64,000 bases of DNA from Myxococcota bacterium (GTDB taxonomy: Bacteria; Myxococcota_A; UBA9160; UBA6930). The position numbers and the translations under genes are program-made. Shown here one piece after another: positions 27,157-34,337 of the stretch; position 1 is the first letter of the stretch; each line of letters starts with the position of its first letter. Below the pieces are notes generated by a model. It had not been told where the DNA came from and did not search any database. It saw only the letters and a list, made by a program, of their open reading frames with translations. Location of the stretch: the NCBI GenBank assembly GCA_028277885.1, contig JANQFK010000070.1, forward strand, positions 62,001-126,000. The letters run 5' to 3'.

Positions 27157-28242
27157 TCAGCCCCGCCGGTAGGTGCGCTCGAGGGCCGCGCCGCGCCGGT
27201 GGCGCTCCACCGCCAGCTCGATGAGCCGGTCGAGGAGCGCCGGGTAGGCGAGCCCCGACGCCTGCCAGAGCTTCGGGAACATCGAGACCTCGGTGAAGCC
27301 CGGCAGGCTGTTCATCTCGCTCACGTAGAGCTGGCTGGTCTCGCGGTCCATCAGGAAGTCGACCCGGCCGAAGCCCTCGCCCTCGAGCGTGCGGTAGGCG
27401 AGCAGCGCCAGGCGCCGCGCCTCGGCGGTCCGCTCCTCGGAGAGCTGCGCCGGGATCACCAGCTCGGTCTCCTCGTCCACGTACTTCGACTCGTAGTCGT
27501 AGAACTCGCGCTCGGGCACGATCTCGCCGGGCACCGAGGCCTCGGGGGCGTCGTTGCCGATCACGCCCACCTCGATCTCGCGCGCGTCGATGGCGCGCTC
27601 CACCAGCAGCTTCCGGTCGTAGCGGGCCGCCTCGGCCAGGCCCGCCGCCAGCTCCGCGCGGGTGGCGCAGCGCGAGATCCCCACCGAGGAGCCCAGGCAG
27701 GCGGGCTTCACGAAGGCGGGCAGCCCGATCTCGCGCAGCGCCGCCTCGACGACGCCCGCGGCGTCGGCCTCGAGCTCGGCCGCCGTGACGGGCAGCCAGT
27801 GGATCACGGGCACCCCCGCCGCCGCGAGCAGCCGCTTCGAGACCTCCTTGTCCATCTGGAGCGCCGAGCCCAGCACGCCCGCGCCCACGTAGGGCAGGTC
27901 GGCCAGCTCGAGGAAGCCCTGGATGCAGCCGTCCTCGCCGCCGGTGCCGTGGATGATGGGGATCACCACGTCGAGGCGCGCGGCGGGCGTGCCGTCCTCG
28001 GCCGACACCAGGGTGCCGTCGCCGGGGATCGCGGGCAGCCGCACCTCCTCACCCCGGGAGACCGACTCGGGCAGCGCGCCCTGGGCGCCCAGCCGCCAGC
28101 GGCCATCCGTCCCGACCGCGAGCAGCGTCACGTCGTAGCGGGCCGGGTCGAGGGCCTGGACGATGGAGGTCGCCGACGTGATCGACACCTCGTGCTCGAC
28201 GGATCGCCCACCGAACACCACACCCACGCGGACCTTCGCCAT
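27157..28242 (-). CDS. ddl: D-alanine--D-alanine ligase
   Basis: ATP-grasp enzyme joining two D-Ala for peptidoglycan synthesis. 361 residues, the usual length. It opens VRVGVVFGGRSVEHEVSI (the substrate-1 Glu and the family signature) and has HGTGGEDG, VKPACLGSSVGISR (ATP-binding loop) and NSLPGFT (metal-binding loop), all expected in Ddl; the EDG of the first segment fits the VanA/DdlA-type branch. The ATG at 28242 is chosen because the family's first strand begins three residues later; open frame upstream is non-homologous. A GGAGG lies close to the start. It stands alone here, away from mur genes. Confidence 0.95.
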   Translation of the reverse strand: MAKVRVGVVFGGRSVEHEVSITSATSIVQALDPARYDVTLLAVGTDGRWRLGAQGALPESVSRGEEVRLPAIPGDGTLVSAEDGTPAARLDVVIPIIHGTGGEDGCIQGFLELADLPYVGAGVLGSALQMDKEVSKRLLAAAGVPVIHWLPVTAAELEADAAGVVEAALREIGLPAFVKPACLGSSVGISRCATRAELAAGLAEAARYDRKLLVERAIDAREIEVGVIGNDAPEASVPGEIVPEREFYDYESKYVDEETELVIPAQLSEERTAEARRLALLAYRTLEGEGFGRVDFLMDRETSQLYVSEMNSLPGFTEVSMFPKLWQASGLAYPALLDRLIELAVERHRRGAALERTYRRG

Positions 28243-28447
28243 GGCCTCCCCCCTCCGCGGGCAGGCTAGCAACGGGGCGGCGAGGGCACCCGGGCCGGAA
28301 CACGCCGGAACCGCTGCCGAAATCGGCGCGCCCGCGGAGCTTCGCTTCCCTCGTCGTGGGAAGGGCGCTTCCACCGGGCACCTCGGCGCTGGCTTCCCCA
28401 CGCTCCAACCCCTGAATTCGCGGAGCCGGCCCCGACCCATTCCGGAC

Positions 28448-28648
28448 ATGTGCCTTGCTTCGGGCTCGGGCCGCGGGAAGGTGCCTTCGTCGGCGCGGCC
28501 GAGGCGGGAGATCCTGCCGAAGCTCTCGGGCGTGACCCTCACAGCCATGTGTCGGGCAACCGGTCTATCGCAGAATCACTGCTCGATGGTGCGGCGAGGG
28601 CTGCGGGTGCCACATCCGCGGCACTGGGAGGCTCTAAGAGGTCTCTGA
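28448..28648 (+). pseudogene. Truncated helix-turn-helix gene remnant at island edge
   Basis: A 66-codon open frame whose C-terminal 45 residues look like the end of a larger protein: LSGVTLTAMCRATGLSQNHC followed by VRRGLRVPHPRHWEALRGL. This is an XRE-like helix-turn-helix with a VPHPRHWEAL tail that, from memory, usually ends longer proteins. The first 20 codons are non-descript and no ribosome site precedes the ATG, so the 5' part seems lost. Its stop overlaps the end of the converging ThsA-like gene by 15 bp. It accounts for the only stretch over 300 bp without an intact gene (28243-28633); the rest of that gap shows nothing I can identify. Confidence 0.45.
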
Positions 28649-29602
28649 TTCCAGGGGCTGCGCGGGCGCACCATGCGGCGTCGTTGGCTGCCGGCGTCCA
28701 GCATATCGACACTCATGCTCAAGGAAGCTCCCCAGCCCCCGTAGGTCAAGATGGCCCCGGCGATAGTCTTGCGGCGCGATTGCTATCGTGAGTTGTTCGC
28801 AGAAGTAGCCGGCACGACTTGCGGCGATGAAGGACTTCACAATCTCTCGAATCAGCTCTTCTCGTGTCCCATCTATTCGAGAGAATCCAGAACCGAGAAC
28901 GGGCACGACAACTGGCTCGATACCACCGCGGCTGCGAATGCTCTCCCACAGACGCGGTAGCGCATCAAGAACATCGTCCCATGAAGCGGAAGCCACGCGG
29001 TGGGCGTTCAGCCTCGCAATCGCGAGAAAGTACGCGCGCCTCCCGTTGCAGATCGCCGACGCCACAGTTCCTACCGGGTAGCTAGCACGCTTTCCGTACG
29101 GCTTCCCTTCAGCATCGAGAGAGACAGCCGATACCGACGTAAGCGAATCTTCGAGCTGCCTGTCCAGGTTCTCAAGTGAGTCACAGAAGCGAAGCGTGAA
29201 CTGGCCTTGCGTGCTTGATGGGGAAATCGTTCCATCCTCGGTGGTAGTGTCAAAAGTGGTGTTGCTACCGAGAACCACCGAACCCGCCTGAGAGAACAAG
29301 TCGCAGACTCGGATCTCGACCGACGTGTCGGTGTCAGCGATCCTCGCGCATACCGCAAGCCTCGGCCAGCATCGAACGAGCACAAACACCAAGCCCGCAA
29401 CCACAAGCACCCACCAGTGGTCTCGCGCGGCATCGGCCAACGTTGGTCGAAAGAATGAGCCTGCTTCGATTGCCAGCCAGCCGCCACCAACAGCGTGAAG
29501 CGTTGAAGAAACCAGCGCCGAGACCGAGAAGCTTGACAACGCGGTCCTGTTAACCGCAAGCCAAGACCGCACATCAGATCCCGAGCCGCTTGTAGACTTC
29601 AT
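28634..29602 (-). CDS. ThsA-like effector: two-TM plus macro-like domain (type II Thoeris)
   Basis: A 322-residue protein with two N-terminal hydrophobic segments (residues about 21-47 and WWVLVVAGLVFVLVRCW, 63-79), then a macro-like domain from about 94 to 295. Macro features are a strand with VEIRVCDLF, the loop VVLGSNTTFDTT (109-120) and VVVPVLGSGFSRI (221-233), where a nucleotide-ADP-ribose ligand would sit. TM-macro proteins beside a TIR gene are the ThsA effectors of type II Thoeris; binding of the TIR product is thought to trigger membrane damage and abortive defence. The ATG at 29602 overlaps thsB by 29 bp; a GTG at 29572, just after the thsB stop, is the alternative. GC and codon use are foreign to the window. 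Confidence 0.72.
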   Translation of the reverse strand: MKSTSGSGSDVRSWLAVNRTALSSFSVSALVSSTLHAVGGGWLAIEAGSFFRPTLADAARDHWWVLVVAGLVFVLVRCWPRLAVCARIADTDTSVEIRVCDLFSQAGSVVLGSNTTFDTTTEDGTISPSSTQGQFTLRFCDSLENLDRQLEDSLTSVSAVSLDAEGKPYGKRASYPVGTVASAICNGRRAYFLAIARLNAHRVASASWDDVLDALPRLWESIRSRGGIEPVVVPVLGSGFSRIDGTREELIREIVKSFIAASRAGYFCEQLTIAIAPQDYRRGHLDLRGLGSFLEHECRYAGRRQPTTPHGAPAQPLESETS

Positions 29603-30077
29603 CCTGATAGTAGTGAGGGCCGGTCGCGCCCGACTGCCGCAGGCGCATGCATTGGGACGGCCAGTTCTCAAGCGAATACTGAACGATTGCAGGCTGGTAA
29701 CTCACATAGATGACGAGGGCGTCGCGAATCACCGGAGGGCAACGATCACGGTCCTGGAAGCGGAGGCCGTTGAGATTGACCCCCACGACGGGGATTCCTC
29801 GTCGAAGCGCTTGCTCAAGCTCCCAGCGGACGAACTTGTAGAGGTAGCGGGTCTTGGCACCGATTAGCGAGACGACGACCTTGGCACCGGACAAGCGCTC
29901 GCTAAGCCGCCGCTTGATAGTTTCTTCGCTGCTTGAGTCTAGAGCCGTGTTGATGTCATGTGCATCAAAGAAGTTGAACGGAGTCTTGTCGTTCTGCTTC
30001 CACGCACGCATCAATCGGTAGTAGTGTATGTCGTTGTCACCATCGAACGAAACAAACACCTTGTTTCGGTACGCCAT
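29574..30077 (-). CDS. ThsB-like TIR protein (DUF1863, Thoeris sensor/signal synthase)
   Basis: A 167-residue TIR-like protein of the MTH538/DUF1863 type. VFVSFDGDNDIHYY (7-20) forms the first strand and loop, FFDAHDI follows, AKVVVSLIGAKTR is the third strand, and YKFVRWELEQAL carries Trp84-Glu85-type residues (Glu86 by my count), matching the conserved catalytic Glu of ThsB TIRs. In Thoeris, ThsB senses phage and converts NAD+ into a cyclic or amino-acid-linked ADP-ribose signal. The ATG at 30077 has GAGGT 4 bp upstream; the open frame beyond it is unrelated. The overlap with the TM-macro gene supports a two-gene unit. Confidence 0.8.
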   Translation of the reverse strand: MAYRNKVFVSFDGDNDIHYYRLMRAWKQNDKTPFNFFDAHDINTALDSSSEETIKRRLSERLSGAKVVVSLIGAKTRYLYKFVRWELEQALRRGIPVVGVNLNGLRFQDRDRCPPVIRDALVIYVSYQPAIVQYSLENWPSQCMRLRQSGATGPHYYQDEVYKRLGI

Positions 30078-30278
30078 TCTTACCTCGGAGCAGTGTTGAG
30101 TCCGTGGAGAACCGCCGATGCTCCTTGCCTGGGAAGGAATGCTCTCACAGATATGCCCATGGGGGCTGTGAAGTGGTTCACTCTGCCCCCTCATTGGCCT
30201 CTACGCGGGACACTTCGGCAATTCTGAGAGCTTCCCAGCAAGTCATTCCTGAACTGTTCCTGCCCCACTCCCGCCGAT

Positions 30279-31697
30279 TCAGACTCCAAGCTTGCTCTCG
30301 ATATACGACTGCAGGACCCCGGTTGCGACGTCACCTGCTCGTGATGCAACCTCGATAAGGAACTTCTTGAGCCGCTGCTTCGCGGCAAGTCTCCCAGACT
30401 TTGGGGCGCTCTCGTCGGCGAGCTCGTGGACCGCTGAGGCAAGAGTTGCGCTGTTCTTGCCGCCGTACGCATGGGCTAGTCCAAGCAACTCCTTGTCTTC
30501 GCTCGTCAGATGAACGTCTCCGCGAATCTCTCGGGCGACGACTCCATTCACAGCCTGGACGATCTGTGGATTGAGGTTCAGAGTGAGGTTGGCAGGACCA
30601 CTAGCGAGCGGCAGCTGCAAAGGGCTTTGGTCAACAGCAACCGCAGAGCCGATCCCTTCGATTCTAGGTACCGCCGAATCGATGAGGGCTTCGAGGTTCT
30701 GAAGGGATCCGGTACCTAGGTCAACAAGCTCCGATTCAAGCCGGTGGCGGATGCCAAGGAGCTTGCGCTCCCTTTCCTGCTTGATGTCAACCTGCAAACG
30801 ACTGGCCTCCTTGGCGTAGCGAGTGACGATCTCGGCGACCTCACGGTCGGGAATCGCCCGGGCACTGAGTAGCTCCTGGGCGGACTCTGGACGGGAGACG
30901 CAGAGATCAAGGAATTGCGAGAATTCATCGAACTCACTGCTCAAGTCACCCGCTCGTGAACCTTCCTCCCCGTGGAACTCGTATATCACACCCTTGTCCG
31001 TGCGGGTCTGATCGAGACGTACGGAGAACTTGCCGATCTTGGCCAGATAGTCACGAAACAACTGAAGCAGGCGGTCTGTTTCCTGGGACCACATCCGACC
31101 CGAGGGCACATATACCCGAAGCAGAAGTCCCTGTTCCGTGTCTCCGATGAACTCTGATGCTAGAACAGTCACCTCTGCATTTCGTGTGAACGGCAGGATG
31201 TTGAGTTCGTGCTTCGCGAAGAGATCGTTTACTTGCGAGCAGACTCCTTCGGTAGGTTGATGGTGAAGCGAGAGGCCGGTCTCGTCTCTTCCGGACAAGA
31301 GGCCTTGATGAACGAATAGTACGTGTGGGACGGATGAAATACGCCCCAGTAGCTCATCCCGAGCGGAGCGGTAGTCGGGGTTGAGAAGCAGTTCATAGGC
31401 TTCACCAGTCAGCTTCCAGAGCACCTCCCTGACAGTGAAGCGTTCGAAGTAGCGGAGGATCGATCGCCAATTCCGAATCCCCGACTCAAGATGCTTCTCC
31501 TTGTATTGCCGCCCTGCAGCCGAGAGAGCACTTACAACCCCCTCGTGGGCAACCCGACCGAGGAGCAACACAAGTGGTTTGGTGGGGTCGAGATCAAAGG
31601 AAAAGAACTCCTGACCGAGGGGGTCAGGGAGTTGCTGTCCCTCCAGTTCGCGGAGTTCCTCCGCTGTTAGCCGCGGGAAACCTCTTCTCCTGCTCAC
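30279..31697 (-). CDS. Unassigned 472-residue protein upstream of the Thoeris-like pair
   Basis: I cannot assign this protein. It is soluble and mostly alpha/beta. Residues about 45-125 read like a Rossmann-type domain (PLVLLLGRVAHEGVV, HVLFVHQGLL), the middle (about 250-320) is helical and charged with coiled-coil character, and the last 110 residues form a separable helical module beginning ANLTLNLNPQIVQAVNGVVA, with HLTSEDKELL, and ending LQSYIESKLGV. Start GTG with AGGAG 8 bp upstream. It shares strand and low GC with the ThsB/ThsA pair 201 bp downstream, so it may be an accessory or regulatory component, or a separate defence gene in the same island. Nothing in it resembles a nuclease motif or transmembrane segment. 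Confidence 0.55.
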   Translation of the reverse strand: MSRRRGFPRLTAEELRELEGQQLPDPLGQEFFSFDLDPTKPLVLLLGRVAHEGVVSALSAAGRQYKEKHLESGIRNWRSILRYFERFTVREVLWKLTGEAYELLLNPDYRSARDELLGRISSVPHVLFVHQGLLSGRDETGLSLHHQPTEGVCSQVNDLFAKHELNILPFTRNAEVTVLASEFIGDTEQGLLLRVYVPSGRMWSQETDRLLQLFRDYLAKIGKFSVRLDQTRTDKGVIYEFHGEEGSRAGDLSSEFDEFSQFLDLCVSRPESAQELLSARAIPDREVAEIVTRYAKEASRLQVDIKQERERKLLGIRHRLESELVDLGTGSLQNLEALIDSAVPRIEGIGSAVAVDQSPLQLPLASGPANLTLNLNPQIVQAVNGVVAREIRGDVHLTSEDKELLGLAHAYGGKNSATLASAVHELADESAPKSGRLAAKQRLKKFLIEVASRAGDVATGVLQSYIESKLGV

Positions 31698-31761
31698 AGA
31701 CGAAGCTCCTAACTCTGTGCCGGGAGGCCCAACCGGTCCGTCGCCGCAAGTTAGCGCCCGA

Positions 31762-31792
31762 CCCCCCTCGGGGGGAACATGGGCGTGTTCCC
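31762..31792. promoter_or_regulatory. Paired inverted repeats upstream of the defence genes
   Basis: CCCCCC(TC)GGGGGG at 31762-31775 runs into GGGAACA(TGGGCG)TGTTCCC at 31773-31792, about 70 bp before the start of the 472-residue gene and 100 bp before larE. The second is a perfect 7-bp dyad suited to a dimeric regulator; it could control either divergent gene. Confidence 0.4.
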
Positions 31793-31852
31793 TCGCTCCA
31801 ATCGTTGGCTGCGGCGCAATCTGAGGGTCTTGGCTCCTTACCCGGCGCTTGC

Positions 31853-31881
31853 TTGACCCCCCCGGGCCCCACTTCTACCTT
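31853..31881 (+). promoter_or_regulatory. Candidate sigma-70 promoter of larE
   Basis: TTGACC (31853-31858) matches the -35 consensus in 5 of 6 bases and lies exactly 17 bp before TACCTT (31876-31881), a weak 3 of 6 match to the -10 box. Initiation seven bases downstream would fall at or next to the larE GTG (31888), giving a leaderless message, which fits the absence of a ribosome site. Confidence 0.42.
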
Positions 31882-31887
31882 GCGATC

Positions 31888-32748
31888 GTGGCGTCGATCC
31901 CCCCGGAACTGCTGGAGAAAGAGCGCGCCCTCGAGGCGCGGCTGCGGGACGCCGGGAGCGTCCTGGTGGCGTTCTCGGGCGGGGTGGACTCGAGCTACCT
32001 CGCCTACGCGGCGCACCGCGCGCTGGGCGAGCGGGCGCTGGCGGTGACGGCGGTGTCGCCCTCCTACCCGGCGGCCCACCGGAAGGTGGCCGAGGAGGTG
32101 GTGGCGGGGTTCGGGATCCCGCACCGCTTCGTCGAGACCCGGGAGATGCAGAGTGCGGACTACCGCGCGAACCGGCCGGACCGCTGCTACCACTGCAAGA
32201 GCGAGCTGTTCGATGTGCTGGGGCGGCTGCGCGAGTCGGTGGGCTTCGACGCCGTCGCCTACGGGGTGAACACCGACGACACCGGCGACTTCCGGCCCGG
32301 GCATCGCGCCGCCGACGAGCGCGCGGTGCTGTCGCCCTTCCTCGACGCGGCGCTCTCGAAGGCGGAGATCCGCGCGCTGTCGCGGGCGGCGGGGCTCCCC
32401 ACCGCGGACCTGCCGGCCTCGGCGTGCCTCTCGTCGCGGCTCCCCTACGGGACCGAGGTGACGCCCGAGCGGCTCGCCCAGGTGGAGCAGGCCGAGGAGC
32501 GGCTGCGCGAGCTGGGCTTCCTCCAGCTCCGGGTGCGGCACCACGGCGAGCTGGCGCGCATCGAGATCGCGCCGGACGAGCTGCCGCGGGCGCTCGATGC
32601 CGAGATGGCCGGACGCATGGTCGCGGCCCTCAAGCCGCTGGGCTTCCGCTTCGTGTCCCTCGACCTCGAGGGCTACCGGACGGGCTCGCTGAACGAGGTG
32701 CTGGGCCCGGAGCCGCTGCTCCAGATCGCCCGCGAGCCCGACGCTTGA
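31888..32748 (+). CDS. larE: ATP-dependent sacrificial sulfur transferase LarE
   Basis: LarE adenylates and thiolates the nicotinic-acid-derived precursor of the nickel-pincer cofactor (NPN). 286 residues. The N-terminal PP-loop is SGGVDSS (30-36). CYHCK at 100-104 is the family CxxC region, and PASACLSSRLPYGTE places Cys180 where the sacrificial Cys of LarE lies. LarB and LarC are not in the window, so they must lie elsewhere or the protein serves another thiolation. The GTG at 31888 is the first plausible start near the homology; a TTG at 31849 is in frame but lies in the promoter-like region. It overlaps the next gene by 4 bp. Confidence 0.85.
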   Translation: MASIPPELLEKERALEARLRDAGSVLVAFSGGVDSSYLAYAAHRALGERALAVTAVSPSYPAAHRKVAEEVVAGFGIPHRFVETREMQSADYRANRPDRCYHCKSELFDVLGRLRESVGFDAVAYGVNTDDTGDFRPGHRAADERAVLSPFLDAALSKAEIRALSRAAGLPTADLPASACLSSRLPYGTEVTPERLAQVEQAEERLRELGFLQLRVRHHGELARIEIAPDELPRALDAEMAGRMVAALKPLGFRFVSLDLEGYRTGSLNEVLGPEPLLQIAREPDA

Positions 32749-33737
32749 GCGATCCGGCGGAGTTCGTCTGCCGGGGCGCGCCACGCGACCTCGGCCTCGA
32801 CCAGGCGGGCGTCGATCCCAAGGCGATCCGCCGCGAGGCGCGGGCGGCCCGCCGCGGGCGTGGCGACTCGGACCGCGACGAGCGCATCGCCCGCGACGTG
32901 CGGCGCTTCTTCCCGCACCTCTCGGAGCGCATCGAGGGGCTGGCGCGGGGCTCGCGCGCGCGGCCCCGGGACCTGGCGCGCATCCTCGGCCGCGAGCTCG
33001 CTCTCGAGGACGGGCGCGCCCGGCGCGCGTCGGCGGGGCTCGCGGTGGGGGTGGCGGGGGAGCGCACCGGCGCGGGGCCGCTCCTCGGGCGCAGCCTCGA
33101 CCTGCCCCGGGAGCGCACGCCGCGGGTGCGGCTGCGCCGCAGCATCCCGGAGAACGACTACCGCTCCCTCGAGGTGGTGGTGCCCTGGCTCGTGGCGCCG
33201 ATCGCGGGGGTGAACGAGCACGGGCTCGCGGTGACGGTGACGAGCGTGCCGCCCAACCGGCGCGCCATCGCGGAGTGCCTGGCGCCCGCCACGCTGCTCG
33301 CCCAGGACTGCCTCCAGCGCTTCGATCGCGTCGACAAGGCGATGGAGTGGTGCGAGCGCCGCCCCGCCGGCGGCAGTGCCTCGCTGCTGCTCGCCGACGC
33401 CGAGGGCGCGCTGGCGGCCGTGACCGTGGACGGCCGCAGCCGCCGCGCCCGCCCGCCGGGCGACGGCGTGCTGGTGGGGCTGGGCCGCTCGCTGCGCTGC
33501 ACCACGGTCGAGAAGGCGTGCCTCGCCGCCGAGTCCTGCGACGTCGAGAGGCTGTTCGGGATCCTGCGCTCCCACGACGGCACCATGCGCGGCGACGACG
33601 ACAGCACCTGCCGCCACGGCGAGGAGCAGCAGACCGAGGGCCTCGTGATCCTCGACCCCGCGCGCCGCCGGCTCCTGCTGGTGGACGAGCCGCCCTGCCG
33701 CTCGAGCCTCGACGCGCTCCGCAGCGTCTCGGTGTAG
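32745..33737 (+). CDS. C45-family acyltransferase/hydrolase-like protein
   Basis: 330 residues resembling the Ntn-type C45 peptidase/acyltransferase family (isopenicillin-N acyltransferase-like). Recognisable parts are the post-nucleophile stretch TGAGPLLGRSLDLPRE, IAGVNEHGLAVTVTS (the NExGL motif), a DSTCRH motif near residue 287 and the C-terminal strand hairpin. The nucleophile site normally reads A-C-T-A-F-A; here it is RASAGLAV, placing Ser96 where Cys is expected. Whether it autoprocesses is therefore uncertain. The TTG start overlaps the larE stop (TTGA), indicating coupling. Residues 1-85 are Arg-rich and helical. The gene's stop codon touches the 31-bp palindrome. Confidence 0.6.
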   Translation: MSDPAEFVCRGAPRDLGLDQAGVDPKAIRREARAARRGRGDSDRDERIARDVRRFFPHLSERIEGLARGSRARPRDLARILGRELALEDGRARRASAGLAVGVAGERTGAGPLLGRSLDLPRERTPRVRLRRSIPENDYRSLEVVVPWLVAPIAGVNEHGLAVTVTSVPPNRRAIAECLAPATLLAQDCLQRFDRVDKAMEWCERRPAGGSASLLLADAEGALAAVTVDGRSRRARPPGDGVLVGLGRSLRCTTVEKACLAAESCDVERLFGILRSHDGTMRGDDDSTCRHGEEQQTEGLVILDPARRRLLLVDEPPCRSSLDALRSVSV

Positions 33738-33802
33738 GGGACGTTCCTTGAGATTCTCACTTCCGCCTGGGGGCGGAAGTGAGAATCTCAAGGAACGTCC
33801 CC
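33737..33802. repeat. 31-bp perfect inverted repeat (palindromic element)
   Basis: GGGGACGTTCCTTGAGATTC at 33737 begins a 31-base arm (to 33767) that is exactly repeated in reverse complement at 33772-33802, around the 4-nt spacer TGGG. It fills the gap between the convergent C45 and LOG genes and overlaps the last base of one stop codon and the last codons of the other gene. No T-runs follow, so it is not a typical terminator, although it would form a very stable hairpin. The outer GGGGACGTTCC recurs as inverted arms near 44447-44503. This suggests a REP- or MITE-like mobile family. Confidence 0.85.
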
Positions 33803-34330
33803 TTCGCAGAGCTCCACCGCGGCGACGGGGTCGGGCGCGACGCGGAAGAAGTCGCGGTGGGCGGGCTTCTCGAAGCCGTCCTTCACGGCGCGCTCCACCT
33901 GGGCCACGAAGGAGTCGTAGAAGCCGTCGGTGTTGAGCAGCACCAGGGGGCGGTGATGGAGGCGCAGCTTCCGGAAGGAGAGGATCTCGGTCATCTCCTC
34001 GAAGGTGCCGAAGCCGCCGGGCAGGGTGATGAAGGCGTCGGCGCGTTCGTCGAGGCCGGCCTTGCGGTCGCGCATGTCGTCGACGGTGTAGAGCTCCTCG
34101 ATGCCGAGGTGGTGGACGTCCTGCTCGATGAACTCGCGCAGGATCACGCCGTGGACGCTGCCCCCGGCCTCGAGCGCGGCGTCGGCCAGGGCGCCCATCA
34201 GGCCCGTGCGGCCGCCGCCGTAGACGAGGAGGTGGCCGCGGCGCGCGATCTCCCGGCCGAGCTCGCGCGCGGCCTCGAGGTGGCGCTCCGCCGAGCGGCG
34301 GCTCGAGCCCGCGAAGACCGTGATGCGCAC
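33788..34330 (-). CDS. LOG-family (TIGR00730) protein, putative cytokinin riboside 5'-monophosphate phosphoribohydrolase
   Basis: 180 residues with a Rossmann fold and the two LOG signatures: YGGGRTGLMG and PGGFGTFEEM, the PGGxGTxxE active-site motif. Enzymes of this family hydrolyse nucleoside 5'-monophosphates to base and ribose-5-P; the physiological substrate in bacteria is often unclear. The GTG at 34330 begins VRITVFAGS, the first strand of the fold; upstream open frame is Ala-rich coding of the helicase tail in another frame. It follows the DEAD-box gene by 7 bp with no ribosome site, suggesting coupled translation. Its 3' end runs into the 31-bp palindrome, which encodes its last codons (CEGDVP). 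Confidence 0.87.
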   Translation of the reverse strand: MRITVFAGSSRRSAERHLEAARELGREIARRGHLLVYGGGRTGLMGALADAALEAGGSVHGVILREFIEQDVHHLGIEELYTVDDMRDRKAGLDERADAFITLPGGFGTFEEMTEILSFRKLRLHHRPLVLLNTDGFYDSFVAQVERAVKDGFEKPAHRDFFRVAPDPVAAVELCEGDVP

Positions 34331-34337
34331 GGGGGGG

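Noticed and set aside
28243-28447. Protein-coding gene between ddl and the HTH remnant
   Set aside because: Frames are open by base composition only; no ribosome site, start or recognisable motif.
30078-30194. Upstream extension of the thsB-like protein by 39 residues
   Set aside because: The extension has no TIR features, and GAGGT sits at proper distance before the ATG at 30077.
28634-31697. Prophage or transposon
   Set aside because: No integrase, transposase, terminal repeats or phage structural genes; only defence-type genes are present.
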